Below are positions 1 to 9,779 of a DNA stretch of 64,000 nt, in pieces. The notes below the pieces were generated by a model, which had not been told where the DNA came from, ran no database searches, and saw only the letters and a program-made list of their open reading frames with translations. Source of the DNA: Lathyrus oleraceus. Its lineage: Eukaryota > Streptophyta > Magnoliopsida > Fabales > Fabaceae. A program made the translations under genes and the position numbers. Where the stretch lies: NCBI RefSeq assembly GCF_024323335.1, contig NC_066584.1, positions 240,897,994 through 240,961,993 on the forward strand. The letters run 5' to 3'. Each line of letters opens with the position of its first letter. Within the stretch, counting starts at the first letter, position 1.

Positions 1-2
1 TG

Positions 3-1448
3 CTGAAGTTGACTAGTGAAATTCTGGAAGATATTCGGAATGGTCAGCAAGTTGATGTCGCTCTAGTTGATCATATTACTATGGTTAACCAGGGTAATGG
101 TGGTAATTTTGAGATTGATGAGAATGGCCTCCTGCGATTTAAAGGTAGAGTTTGTGTTCCTGAGGTGTCTGAATTGAAAAAGAGTATTCTTGAAGAGGGC
201 CATAGGAGTGGATTGAGTATCCATCCAGGTGCAACTAAAATGTATCAAGATTTGAAGAAGTTGTTTTGGTGGGCTGGTATGAAAAGAGATGTTGCTAAGT
301 TTGTGTATGCCTGTTTGACTTGTCAGAAGTCAAAGATTGAACATCAGAAACCGGCAGGTATGATGCAACCTTTGAAGATTCCTGAATGGAAGTGGGATAG
401 CATTTCCATGGATTTTGTGACGGGATTGCCGAGGACGGTGAAAGGTAATGATTCTATTTGGGTGATTGTGGATCGATTGACTAAGTCGGCGCATTTCTTG
501 CCGATGAAGATTAATCACTCTTTAGAGAAGTTGGCAGAGTTGTATATTGAGGAGATAGTGAGGCTGCATGGTATTCCATCCAGTATCGTGTCTGATAGAG
601 ATCCCAGATTTACTTCTAGATTTTGGGAAAGTTTGCAGAAAGCGTTGGGGACTAAGTTGAGGTTGAGTTCAGCTTATCATCCTCAGACTGATGGTCAGAC
701 TGAAAGGACTATCCAATCCTTGGAGGATTTGTTGAGAGCTTGTGTGTTGGAGCAGAGTGGTTCTTGGGATAGTTATTTGCCGTTGGTAGAGTTTACTTAT
801 AATAATAGTTTTCATGCTAGTATCGGTATGGCTCCATATGAAGCATTGTATGGTAGGAGGTGTAGAACTCCATTGTGTTGGTATGAACCAGGTGAGAGTG
901 TTGTACTCGGACCTGAGATTGTGCAGCAGACGACTGAAAGGGTTAAGATGATTCAGGAGAAAATGAAGATTTCTCAGAGTCGTCAGAAGAGTTATCATGA
1001 TAAGAGGAGGAAGGCACTTGAGTTCCAAGAGGGAGATCATGTGTTCTTGAGAGTTACTCCGACGACAGGTGTGGGTAGAGCTTTAAAGTCTAAAAAGCTT
1101 ACTCCGAGGTTTGTGGGTCCGTATCAGGTTTTGAAGAGGGTTGGGGAAGTGGCGTATCGGATAGCTTTACCGCCATCGCTTTCTAATCTGCATGATGTGT
1201 TTCATGTATCTCAGTTGAGAAAATATATTGCGGATCCTTCGCATGTTGTTCAGTTGGATGATATCCAGGTGAGGGATAATTTGACCGTTGAGGTGTTGCC
1301 AATTCGGATAGATGACCGAGAAGAGAAGACCCTGAGAGGTAAGAAGATTGCTCTAGTGAAAGTTGTTTGGGGAGGTCCAGCTGGTGAGAGCTTGACTTGG
1401 GAGCGTGAAGATCAGATGAAGGAGTCGTATCCGGCTCTATTTGCTTGA
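3..1448 (+). CDS. Element A pol polyprotein, C-terminal part (integrase and chromodomain-like tail), 5' partial
   Basis: The frame is open from the left edge to TGA at 1448, so the start is off-window; codons 3-8 still align with E2. In order it shows the HHCC zinc finger of integrase (HRSGLSIH... with CLTCQKSK), the catalytic core with MDFVTGLPRT, SDRDPRF and TDGQTERT carrying the D, D and E residues, then the GPY/F-type region (RFVGPYQVLKRVGEVAYRI) and a short tail ending VVWGGPAGESLTWERED. That tail resembles the end of the chromodomain found in Tekay/CRM/Reina-type chromoviruses. Integrase would insert the cDNA into the genome in the nucleus. No stop or frameshift occurs in 480 codons, so A could be a recent copy. 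Clade assignment to Tekay is an inference. Confidence 0.93.
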   Translation: MKLTSEILEDIRNGQQVDVALVDHITMVNQGNGGNFEIDENGLLRFKGRVCVPEVSELKKSILEEGHRSGLSIHPGATKMYQDLKKLFWWAGMKRDVAKFVYACLTCQKSKIEHQKPAGMMQPLKIPEWKWDSISMDFVTGLPRTVKGNDSIWVIVDRLTKSAHFLPMKINHSLEKLAELYIEEIVRLHGIPSSIVSDRDPRFTSRFWESLQKALGTKLRLSSAYHPQTDGQTERTIQSLEDLLRACVLEQSGSWDSYLPLVEFTYNNSFHASIGMAPYEALYGRRCRTPLCWYEPGESVVLGPEIVQQTTERVKMIQEKMKISQSRQKSYHDKRRKALEFQEGDHVFLRVTPTTGVGRALKSKKLTPRFVGPYQVLKRVGEVAYRIALPPSLSNLHDVFHVSQLRKYIADPSHVVQLDDIQVRDNLTVEVLPIRIDDREEKTLRGKKIALVKVVWGGPAGESLTWEREDQMKESYPALFA

Positions 1449-1475
1449 GGTATGTTTTCGAGGACGAAAACTTCT

Positions 1476-1490
1476 AAAGTGGGGGAGAGT
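1476..1490 (+). other. Polypurine tract of element A
   Basis: AAAGTGGGGGAGAGT lies immediately before the LTR start TGTAACACCC. This is the expected place and composition for the plus-strand primer of reverse transcription. E2 has nearly the same tract at 14180-14192. Confidence 0.88.
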
Positions 1491-3131
1491 TGTAACACCC
1501 AGAATATTGTTAGATTAATTTAAATATTATTTTAATATGATTATTTGAAGGTAAAATGAATTATTAAATTATATTGGGAATTATTATTATTATTATAGAT
1601 GTTATTTATTTTAATAATAATTAAATAAATAAAATAAATAGAATATGAAGAGTGGAAGGGTAAAAGTGGAAATGGATAAAAGAGGCCAAGGTGAGAACTC
1701 AGAGTGTTTTTCACGTATTTTTGCCTCAGAGTCAGAGAAAGGGAGAAACGCTGAAGAGAAAGAGAAGGAAGAGGAAAAGGCCAAAGATTGCTCAGAACTT
1801 CCTTCAATCCAAAGAGGTCAGGGGTCTGAACCTTATTAAACGATAATATGCGAGCAAATTCATGATATATGTTGGATTGTTGATGGATTTTGGGGATTTT
1901 AGGGAGATTGGGAAAGTTGGGGTTTTGATGGAAATTCTCCGATCTGTGAGTTTTGTTGAGTTATATGCTTAGAAGCCCGCGCGTCCACTGTTTCTGCACT
2001 TAAAATCTTATTTATGCACATAACAGCCAAATGACGTTCGCCATTATGCCTTTGGCGCTCGCCATTTGGGCCCTTTTTCCAGAATAAGAGCGTTTAACGC
2101 TAATGGCGTTCGCCATTAGCCTAATGGCGTTCGCCATATCAGTTTGACGGACAGTTTTTCCAGAATAAGAGCGTTTAACGCTAATGGCGTTCGCCATTAG
2201 CCTAATGGCGTTCGCCATATCAGTTTGACGGACAGCTTTCGCGTTTTAAACTCCCAGATGTGATATCGTTGTAATGTTGTTGTTGTTTTGTTGAGTTGTA
2301 TGTCATGCTATTAATGATGATGATAACATGACTATATGATGCTGTTGTTGCTATGTTGATTATGATGCATGTTTGGTGTGCATGCATTCATGAAAGGCCG
2401 ATGCCTAGTGATGAACGGACTGAGTTCCAATGATGTTGTTGACTCCGGGCTTGTGGAGAGGCTTGGTTCCTTGCGGGGAACTCGGATTCTATGGTGATGA
2501 ATCTGGGAGTGGTGATCCTGTAGTTGGTCACAAAATGGGTATACCGAGTCGTGTTGAGTCATGCATGGGTGTGTGCATTGCATTTGATATGTTGTTTTGT
2601 TGATGTTCATGAGTATGTTGATTATGATGATTATGATGAGCTGTGTTGGCATATGTGAAATATATTTATGTTTATATTTCTGCCGTTATATTATTATTTA
2701 ATAATGTAATTCTCACCCCTTCTGCATGTGTTTATGTTCATCTATGATGAGCAATGTGCAGATAAAGAGGAGTAGCTATTGTTGAGGTTTGAAGAATAAG
2801 TGTAGAGTTATTCTACGGAGTCGAGTCAAATGCTCTGGTCATGTGACACCGGGGTTATGGGATTCGATAGATAATTGGTTATTATTTACGTTGTTTATGA
2901 TGACTAATATGTTGAGATGCTTTGTTGAGATAATGTTGAAACATTATTATGAATTGTTATATGATGAATGATAATATTTGTGTTGTTGTCCGCTGCGAAG
3001 TTTTAATAAAATAAATAATATGTTTTATGTTGTGATGCGATAAGTGTTATGTTGTAAGAAATGTAAACTCTTCTACATGTTGTACTCTGATAATTAATTT
3101 AAATATGTCGTTTGGGTAGAAGGGTGTTACA
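1491..3131 (+). repeat. 3' LTR of element A (1641 bp)
   Basis: The LTR is bounded by TGTAACACCC and GGGTGTTACA and preceded by the polypurine tract. Its first 150 bases are AT-rich. From about 2020 to 2235 it holds short GC-rich palindromes arranged in a tandem duplication. The partner LTR is outside the window, so age cannot be judged. The ORFs called inside it are compositional and have no recognisable product. Confidence 0.92.
2074..2235 (+). repeat. Two tandem 81-bp units with palindromes, inside LTR of A
   Basis: Units at 2074-2154 and 2155-2235 are nearly identical. Each contains GCGTTTAACGC and two copies of the imperfect palindrome ATGGCGTTCGCCAT. Two further variants lie just upstream (GACGTTCGCCATT near 2034 and TTTGGCGCTCGCCA near 2051), giving six hairpin-like motifs. 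The array begins about 580 bases into the LTR. Confidence 0.9.
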
Positions 3132-4800
3132 GTCGCCACCGTGCGTTATTCATCCCAAAGGAGGGAAAGGAAACGCTCGAAGTAACCCTGAAAAAGGAAA
3201 GGACAAGACGGGGTCTTGCAACCAAATCTTGGGTTCGGGAGTCGGTTATGCGAAGGGAAGGTATTAGAACCCCTACGCATCAGTAGTACTCTACGGGGTC
3301 CACTTTTGTAGTTCTTGTTTAAAGGGTGTGGGTTTATCTAATGTGTTATTTACTAAAAAAAAGGGGGTTAAATGAAAATGACTCGCGCGGATGTCGCATC
3401 CACTGCATACGTATCTCATCTGAATATGAGAATCAGAGTCTTCGTAGCTCGGCTGACCTATGGGTTGGGGGGATGTGTGCTCGCTAAGACATCGCGTCTT
3501 ATGCCTACGTATCTCATCTGGCCTGAGAATCAGAGCAAAACATAGTTCAGCTAACTATGGGGTTATGGATTGGGTTTTGGACGAACGACGTCACTACGCA
3601 ATCTACTGGATGCTCGACCTTTGGAGACTTACTCGCCTGTAGTAGAAGGAGTTAACGTGTTGCTTTGGGTTTTAGGGTTTGGGATGCTCAAGGGCAAAAA
3701 GGCAGTCCTTGACGAAGGAACCGCGCTACCTGCAGGGATACGAACACATACAAAACAAACATGTATAAAGTAAATGTGCCAACAAGGGGCTCAGAAGTAA
3801 ATAAACAAAAGAAAACAAATGCCTCCTATCGAGGTCTTCCAGCTAAGAAAGCGATAAAATGCGGAAAAGAGGTAAAAGTACCACACGGATAAAGATCCGA
3901 AGTAACAAAAATTAAAGGAGTAAGAAACCCAGGGATCTCCCAAGCTAATGCCATCACAGAAAGGTGAGTCAGTACAGGTAATCGGAATGAACCTCCAGGG
4001 GGTATCCCACAAATAAAGTGGGAAAACCACGCAAACCATCTCTGCAAGAGTCTGTGAGCCCTCACAAAAACACAACAAAGGGTTAGTGAAACACGATAAG
4101 CATTTTTTTCATGGATAACAGTATGGTTTCAGAAACCTCAAACCCTGTGGCATACATTTCAGAAATCATGTGATTAAACATTCAAGGCATAGGTTTCACC
4201 CATTCATGCATAATTAAACTCGTGGGCAAAAACATAATGAAATTCATCCATCATACCTCATACATTCAGATGATCCAAATTAAGAGCATAAAATCATGGG
4301 AATGAGGCAAACCTGATGGGAGAGACCGGTTGAAATCAAATGGCACGGCTGGGTTTGTAAGGCAATGATAGGGTTTGCGCGAGATGAAAGTATATGAGTC
4401 AGATTGAATTTTTCAGAGCTGCCTGGGGGTTGCTCTGAGTTCTCTGTCAGGTTTCTCTCCAGGTTTTGTCAAGGGTTTTGTTTCAAGGAAACCTCAGAGT
4501 ATTTTGCTTCTCTTCCTTTTTCTGTCTGATCTCCCTTTTTTATAACCTAATTTTCATGGCTTTGTGGGCTTAAATGAGAGAGGTCCAAGTCCAAGTTTTT
4601 CTATTATATTTTATTTATTTTTTTATTATTATTTTTATTTATTTATATTTTTTTGTAAATTTTTTTTTTCGTTTTTTTTTCGTTTTTTTTTTTTTTTTTT
4701 TTTTAAGTTTCTTGGATCTAATTCTGATTGACATGATGAAATGCAATATGAAATGCTAAATGAATGCATGAATGAGGAGGGCAAATTTTGGGGTGTTACA
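3132..4800 (-). repeat. LTR1 of B/C (3' LTR of B), truncated by element A
   Basis: On the minus strand it starts TGTAACACCCCAAAATTTGCCC at 4800 and is colinear with LTR2 and LTR3 until 3132, where A interrupts it. About 63 bases of its end (the equivalent of 6933-6995) should lie beyond A. It contains a long T-rich run on the plus strand (about 4590-4705). A TATA-like stretch reads TATAAAAAA on the minus strand near 4536-4544. The frame at 3791-4078 recurs in all three LTR copies only because the DNA is repeated. Confidence 0.9.
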
Positions 4801-4954
4801 GCTGCCCCTATTCAATCATTAGCTAACCCGAGTAGGATGAAAGCGAACAACTTATCAGACAAACGGGGTGAGATGTGATTGAATACCAAAGACAGACCGA
4901 AAATTTGCGCTCTGAGAACACCACAAAAACGCGGAAATACACCGCGCTGTTTAT
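4801..4954 (-). other. 3' UTR end and polypurine tract of B
   Basis: This short stretch matches 17433-17587 of element C almost base for base and contains the polypurine tract GAATAGGGGCAGC (minus strand) next to LTR1. The match stops at about 4955, where gag sequence begins abruptly. That point is the 3' edge of the deletion that removed pro-pol from B. Confidence 0.85.
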
Positions 4955-5907
4955 CTTTCTCCAGCAATTACTATCTCTGCAAAGCTGATTGACGGGCAAG
5001 CAGCCAATCTCTCAATATAATTGCCTTGAAGAGTGTTCATGAACATGTCCGCCATCTCCCTTTCAGATATAGGGGGTGGGACGGACGCAGCAATCTGTCT
5101 CCAACGCTGAGCATACTCTCTAAAGGTTTCCTTGGCAGTCTGAGACATACCTTACAACAAGGTCCGATTTGGAGCCATGTCCAAGTTGTATTGATATTGC
5201 TTGACAAAAGCCTCTGCCAAGTCTTTCCAGCTCTTGATGGTAGTACGAGACAAATGAGAATACCATTCACGAGAAGCTCCAGTTAGACTGTCTTCAAAAT
5301 AGTACATCCACAGCTTTTCATCTTCCGTGTGAGCTCCCAACCTTCCCAGATAAGATTGGATATGAGTGCGTGGGCAAGAAGCCCCGTTGTATTTCTCAAA
5401 AGCAGGGGGTTTGAACTTGTGAGGAATCCTTACTCCCTGAACCAGACCAAGATTTGTGACATCAAAGCCTAAGGAATTTTGAGACTCCAAAGATTTGAGC
5501 TTCTCAACAAGCTCATCCATACGGCGAGTGGTCTCGAGGGCCTCGTCGTGCAAAGAAAATTGATCATACTGATAATCTTCAGTAACGGGGCGCCCGTTAA
5601 TCCGAATTCCTTTATTCACATTGTACCTTCCGCCAATACCATTTCCAACATTCCCTATGTTGCCAACATTACCCGGGTTTCCATCAGCATTTGTGTTACC
5701 CGCGTTACCAGTGTTCACAGGGTTATCAGTGTTCCCAGGGTTACCAGGGTTTCCCTCAGCATTTGGTATCTCCACCTCCGGATCGGGTCTCGGTTTCTCA
5801 ACCAATTCCCTCAGCTTTTCATGGCCTTCGGCCATACCAGTCATCAATGTCATGAACTGATCCATCCTTTCAGCAATATCAGCCAGCTCTTTCTGTACTT
5901 GGTCCAT
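4955..5907 (-). pseudogene. Element B gag, truncated (Tat/Ogre-related)
   Basis: The likely start is ATG at 5907 (MDQVQKEL), which matches in position and sequence the gag start of C and resembles MDQLEQEN of Ogre gag. The N-terminus is helical, followed by a low-complexity Gly-Asn-rich run (repeats of the type GNPGN, about residues 52-90), then the conserved capsid-like block with YFEDSLTGASREWY and FVKQYQYNLDMAP. A TAA at 5152-5154 interrupts the frame, and the same stop is present in C. After that the frame continues to the deletion junction near 4955, so the zinc knuckle, protease and all of pol are gone. B could move only with enzymes supplied by another element. Confidence 0.85.
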
Positions 5908-6912
5908 CGCTAGCTGTGGACGATTTTCCTTTGTCGGGTACCTGTGGACTCGCTTGGGACCAATAACTGCCTGATACAGGGAACAAACATTAGACATTGC
6001 GGTGACACCTGCAAAACAGACAAGGGTTAATATGCATGGTATACGATGCACTGCTTGTTCAGTTTTAAGGCACCCCCGTTTTGAAAGGGAATACCCTGCA
6101 AATGAATAAGCATGAGATGTTGGATGCAAATATGCAGATGATGTTATGCAATGCAAAGGCATGTCAATCAGAATTGATGGATCCGCTTGAACATCTGGAG
6201 AGAAATTCACTGAGGAATATAATACAAGACCAAAACTCTGCTCCAGAAAACCGGGTTGGTTGGAGGTTAAGGTTTCCTGAATTTAGCCCGCCCCTCACTA
6301 GTAGGTTCTAAGAACAGAAGTTCGTCAGCTTCAGCCCTTCAGTCGCGAATAATACGTTTACCACTTAAGGTTTGGTATTATTACGGGACAAAAGACCTCC
6401 ATTGACTCCCCTCAACAGGACATCCTAATAGCAAGTTCCCAGTCTCGGGATCCTCGGATTGAGCAGCGAGAATGCGCCCACCAGAGCTAACATAATCACG
6501 TCTCGGAGGAGAGGCCTCGACTGAGTTCTCGGGAAATGGTCACCAGAGTCGATGATTTCTAGAGGAACATCCTGCCGTTACGGAACACCCGTAAGACATA
6601 ATATATCCAGAAGAAACCTCGTCTGGGTGTGGTTCTTCACGAACGACTTAACGTAGCAACACGCCACGCAATCCTCATGATTATCACTCTAAAACCTGTG
6701 TGTACACTCAAGCCTGGGTAATGGGCTTATCTCTCATAGAACACCCCATCCCAACAAACAAACAAACAGATCCAACAGATACAACAGATGCATGCAAGCA
6801 GGTAAGCAAATAAAGGTACAAAAGCATGAACACCCAATAAACAAGAAATCACACAAGCTAGGAGGGACTCGCTTAGGGAAGATGGACCAGCAAGAGGTCA
6901 ACTTCTTAGTGT
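5908..6912 (-). other. Untranslated leader of B between primer site and gag
   Basis: About 1 kb, colinear with 24785-25794 of C. I see no conserved ORF here. The frame of gag remains open upstream to 6210, but no start matches other elements. Unlike Ogre D and E there is no ORF1. Confidence 0.7.
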
Positions 6913-6930
6913 TCCCTAGTGGAGTCGCCA
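6913..6930 (-). other. Primer binding site of B (tRNA-Arg type), one mutation
   Basis: On the minus strand it reads TGGCGACTCCACTAGGGA, two bases after the LTR end. Element C has TGGCGACTCCACTGGGGA at the same place, so B carries a G-to-A change. The assignment to tRNA-Arg rests on similarity to the known Ogre primer site. Confidence 0.8.
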
Positions 6931-6932
6931 GC

Positions 6933-7555
6933 TCTCGCAACCTGAAAAATACAGTGTGCGAAAAAAAACAACCGGTGAAAGAAAATGACAGAAGAGTCGC
7001 CACCGTGCGTTATTCATCCCAAAGGAGGGAAAGGAAACGCTCAAAGTAAACCTGAAAAAGGAAAGGACAAGACGGGGTCTTGCAACCAAATCTTGTGTTC
7101 GGGAGTCGGTTATGCGAAGAGAAGATATTAGCACCCCTACGCATCCGTAGTACTCTACGGGATCCACTTTTGTAGTTCTTGTCTAAAGGGTGTGGGTTTA
7201 TCTAATGTGTTATTTACTAAAAAAAAGGGGGTTAAATGAAAATGACTCGCGTGGATGTCGCATCCACTGCATACGTATCTCATCTGAATATGAGAATCAG
7301 AGTCTTCGTAGCTCGGCTGACCTATGGGTTGGGGGGATGTGTGCTCGCTAAGACATCGCGTCTTATGCCTACGTATCTCATCTGGCCTGAGAATCAGAGC
7401 AAAACGTAGTTCGACTAACTATGGGGTTATGGATTGGGTTTTGGACGAACGACTTCACTACGCAATCTACCGGATGCTCGACCTTTGGAGACTTACTCGC
7501 CTGTAGTAGAAGGAGTTAACGTGTTGCTTTGGGTTTTAGGGTTTGGGATGCTCAA
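6933..7555 (-). repeat. LTR2 of B/C, part 1 (downstream part on minus strand)
   Basis: This is the R/U5 side of the LTR shared by B and C. It ends two bases before the primer site of B and is interrupted at 7555 by E2. The sequence resumes at 16299. The last five bases, CTCAA (7551-7555), are the target site copied on the other side of E2; the uninterrupted site is seen in LTR1 near 3687 and LTR3 near 26433. Confidence 0.92.
7551..7555 (+). other. Target site duplication of E2, left copy (CTCAA)
   Basis: CTCAA precedes the 5' LTR and recurs at 16294-16298 after the 3' LTR. LTR1 and LTR3 have a single CTCAA at the same place (GATGCTCAAGGGC), which proves the insertion point and a 5-bp duplication. 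Confidence 0.97.
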
Positions 7556-7707
7556 TGTAACACCCCGATAATAATATAATAATTATTTAAATTAAGTTCA
7601 TAATATATTTATTGATTTAATTAAATAATTGAATTATTATTATTATTATTATTAATTTGGAATAATAATTATTGGGATAATTATTTAGTGGAATAATATT
7701 AGTGGAG

Positions 7708-7715
7708 TATATAAG
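7708..7715 (+). promoter_or_regulatory. Putative TATA box of E2 LTR
   Basis: TATATAAG lies 152 bases into the LTR, a usual place for the end of U3, and is unchanged in the 3' LTR (14348-14355). Transcription would be expected to start about 30 bases downstream. The start has not been shown. Confidence 0.55.
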
Positions 7716-7753
7716 TTGGAATAATAAAAAGTCCCAATTTTTTTGGAAAAAGG

Positions 7754-7767
7754 TTTTCACGTGAAAA
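7754..7767 (+). promoter_or_regulatory. Palindrome with G-box core (CACGTG) in E2 LTR
   Basis: TTTTCACGTGAAAA is a perfect 14-base palindrome, repeated at 14394-14407 in the 3' LTR. CACGTG is the core bound by plant bZIP and bHLH factors. It lies about 45 bases after the TATA-like box, so it would be in the transcribed leader if that box is used. A regulatory role is inferred. Confidence 0.45.
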
Positions 7768-8176
7768 GGGAAAAGAGGCAGAAAGGGCAAAAAAGCCAGA
7801 GAACGAAGGTTGAAGGAAGGAGAAGCTTAGAGCTCGGAAGCTGCCGGATTAACTCAGGTAAGGGGGGTTTATCATCGATTAACGGGTATTATGGGATGAT
7901 ATGTACTGGGTAGTAATAGACCATTGTTTTACCTCTGATTGGATGATATATGTTGAATTTGTGAACTTTTGAGATGAACGAAAATTTGGATTATAATTGA
8001 CGAAATTCGTAGGAATTAGAGGTAGAAAGGTTAGAAATTTGTGAAATCGAAAGTGTATGATTCGTGTTAGATGATATGAATGAATTGTGTGTGAAATTTG
8101 GACTGTAGAAGGTTGAATTGGATAGGTCTCGTAGCAGAGAAAGCCATTGCAGATCTGAGAGCTCTGGTCTCTGATC

Positions 8177-8452
8177 ATACGCGTATGGCACTAGGCAATA
8201 CGCGTATGAGATGTTGGTACGCGTATGGGGGGAAGCCTTACGCGTATGGGTGGAAAGGATGGCATTTTGAACGTGAATTGGTCTCTGTTGGTACGCGTAA
8301 TGGGAAGTTGTTACGCGTAGCGTACGCGTATGGGATAGGTGGTACGCGTATGAGTTGGGCGAGGAAATGCGCAATACGCGTAAGAGAGTAGGCATTACGC
8401 GTATGGAGTTGGCCAGGTTTGGGCAATACGCGTATGGCATGGACAATACGCG
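8177..8452 (+). repeat. Array of 12 TACGCGTA palindromes in 5' LTR of E2
   Basis: Twelve copies of TACGCGTA occur in about 275 bases, most followed by TG, at irregular spacing of roughly 10 to 46 bases. The intervening sequence is not conserved between copies, so only the 8-base core repeats. ACGCGT fits the CGCG-box consensus bound by CAMTA (calmodulin-binding) transcription activators and holds an MluI site. All copies are kept in the 3' LTR. Confidence 0.95.
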
Positions 8453-8763
8453 TATGGGCAGGATTGTGATTTCCTGTGCTGCTGTTGTGCAGTTTTTGAC
8501 TGTTTAGGCTGAGTAGTGAGACTTAGCTGAGGTATGATGTTGTAGGGATCATTTCCCGTTGTTTTGAGTGGTATAGGTATTAGTAGAACGGGCTAATACT
8601 GTGGTTGATTATGTGGCATGATATGATATGCTTTTGTGATTGATTATGTTGATAATGTGTGATGGTATACATGATGATGTGAATGTATACATGTGTGAAT
8701 AGACTGTATTATGGCTTAGAGTGTGAGCATGTGTCTATTCTTGATTATTGTTGATGTTGCATT

Positions 8764-8943
8764 GCTAGGTGATTAGCATGCACGTTGTGGCCCATTTGGG
8801 GTGGTAGCTAATTCCCATGGTGAGGAATTAGTGAGTATATCATTTGATTGTTGTTGTTGATGTTTGCATGCTAGGTGATTAGCGTGCATTTCATGGCCCA
8901 TTTGGGGTGGTAGCTAATTCCCATGGTGAGGAATTAGTGAGTG
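8764..8943 (+). repeat. Direct repeat pair in E2 LTR (period 106 bp)
   Basis: GCTAGGTGATTAGC starts at 8764 and 8870. Each copy runs through GGCCCATTTGGGGTGG and AATTCCCATGGTGAGGAATTAGTGAG. The pair is also present in the 3' LTR, from about 15402. Confidence 0.88.
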
Positions 8944-9658
8944 AGTCACTATGTCTCAAATGAGTGGGACTAGTGAGCTTGGTAGCCGTGCCTGGATTTG
9001 GACGGTGAGGTTGAACTATATGTTCACAAATAGTCGGTACCGCATGCATAGAGTCTCATTGCATAATAAATGTATGGCATATAATATGAATGGATGTATT
9101 CCAGTATTATGTGTGTATTGTGTGTTATATTGTTGATGTTGAATATGGTTGAGAATCTACTGTCGAGTATGATGTTTGAACGAATATTGCTGTTGCTGAA
9201 TGCGTAGTCTGATTAGGGTGAATTAATGTGTTAATTACTTGGCATTACATATTGTTCTATAATGCTTATTATATTGATTGAGGAACTCACCCTTACGCCT
9301 ATTTTTCAGGTGACGAGAAATGAGTTGAGTAGAAGCTAATGCTGGAGTCTAGAGTAGTTCTTAGGGGTCGTGCTCTGATAGATGTAACATCGGGAGGGGA
9401 TGTTTTAATTAATTTGATTTCTGTTGTTGAATGATTTACATGTATGGTGTTACATGTTTTACATGGATGTTGGCTTTTATTCCGCTGCGAATTATGCAAA
9501 AGAACCTTATTTTGATTAAATAAATGAGCATGACAGGATATTTTGATAATTGTTGTGAAATGATTGTGTGACACCCTTCGGGGCATAATTACTCTGATGA
9601 ATATATATTGTTATTTTAATTATAATAATTTGGGGTATTTAGAAGGGTGTTACATTAG

Positions 9659-9670
9659 TGGTATCAGAGC
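9659..9670 (+). other. Primer binding site of E2 (initiator tRNA-Met)
   Basis: TGGTATCAGAGC lies four bases after the 5' LTR and is the standard complement to the 3' end of plant initiator tRNA-Met, used by many chromoviruses. Confidence 0.95.
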
Positions 9671-9779
9671 ATAGTCGGTCGTGTCGAGTCGTAATTATTC
9701 TGTTTCCCTGTACGGGATAGGTGTTGTGTAACCCTATCAGTACTTATTTGTTTAGCTTGTTTGGGTTTTCAGAATAGAG

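Larger units (their letters stand above)
1..3131 (+). mobile_element. Element A: chromovirus-type Ty3/gypsy retrotransposon, 3' part
   Basis: The visible part holds the end of a pol reading frame, a polypurine tract and a complete 3' LTR that starts TGTAACACCC and ends GGGTGTTACA. The 5' LTR, gag and most of pol lie left of the window. Directly after the LTR the sequence is GTCGCCACCG, which is LTR sequence of element B/C (the same string occurs at 6996 and 25877), so A was inserted into that LTR. The target duplication is probably GTCGC (3132-3136), but the other copy is off-window. The protein is clearly related to E2 but the LTRs are different, so A and E2 are different families of one clade. 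Confidence 0.93.
7556..9654 (+). repeat. 5' LTR of E2 (2099 bp)
   Basis: It starts TGTAACACCCCG and ends AGGGTGTTACA. Features in order: an ATT microsatellite near 7634, a TATA-like box at 7708, a palindrome with a CACGTG core at 7754-7767, an array of 12 TACGCGTA motifs (8177-8452) and two direct repeats of a segment of about 80 bases, 106 bases apart (from 8764 and 8870). ORFs called inside it are by-products of these repeats. Confidence 0.96.

Noticed and set aside
3791..4078. Frame of 95 codons on the minus strand that recurs at 16398-16685 and 26537-26824
   Set aside because: It recurs because the LTR recurs. A second overlapping frame is equally open, and there is no upstream promoter context or known product.
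4574..4759. Small hydrophobic protein (Phe/Ile-rich)
   Set aside because: Translation of a poly-T tract in the LTR; length differs among the three LTR copies.
7991..8446. Frames on both strands over the E2 LTR, with TRM/AYG-type repeats
   Set aside because: They translate the TACGCGTA array; a non-coding LTR region.
8177..8452. CRISPR-like or satellite array
   Set aside because: Core of 8 bases only, irregular spacing, inside a dated LTR; not a CRISPR and not a satellite monomer.
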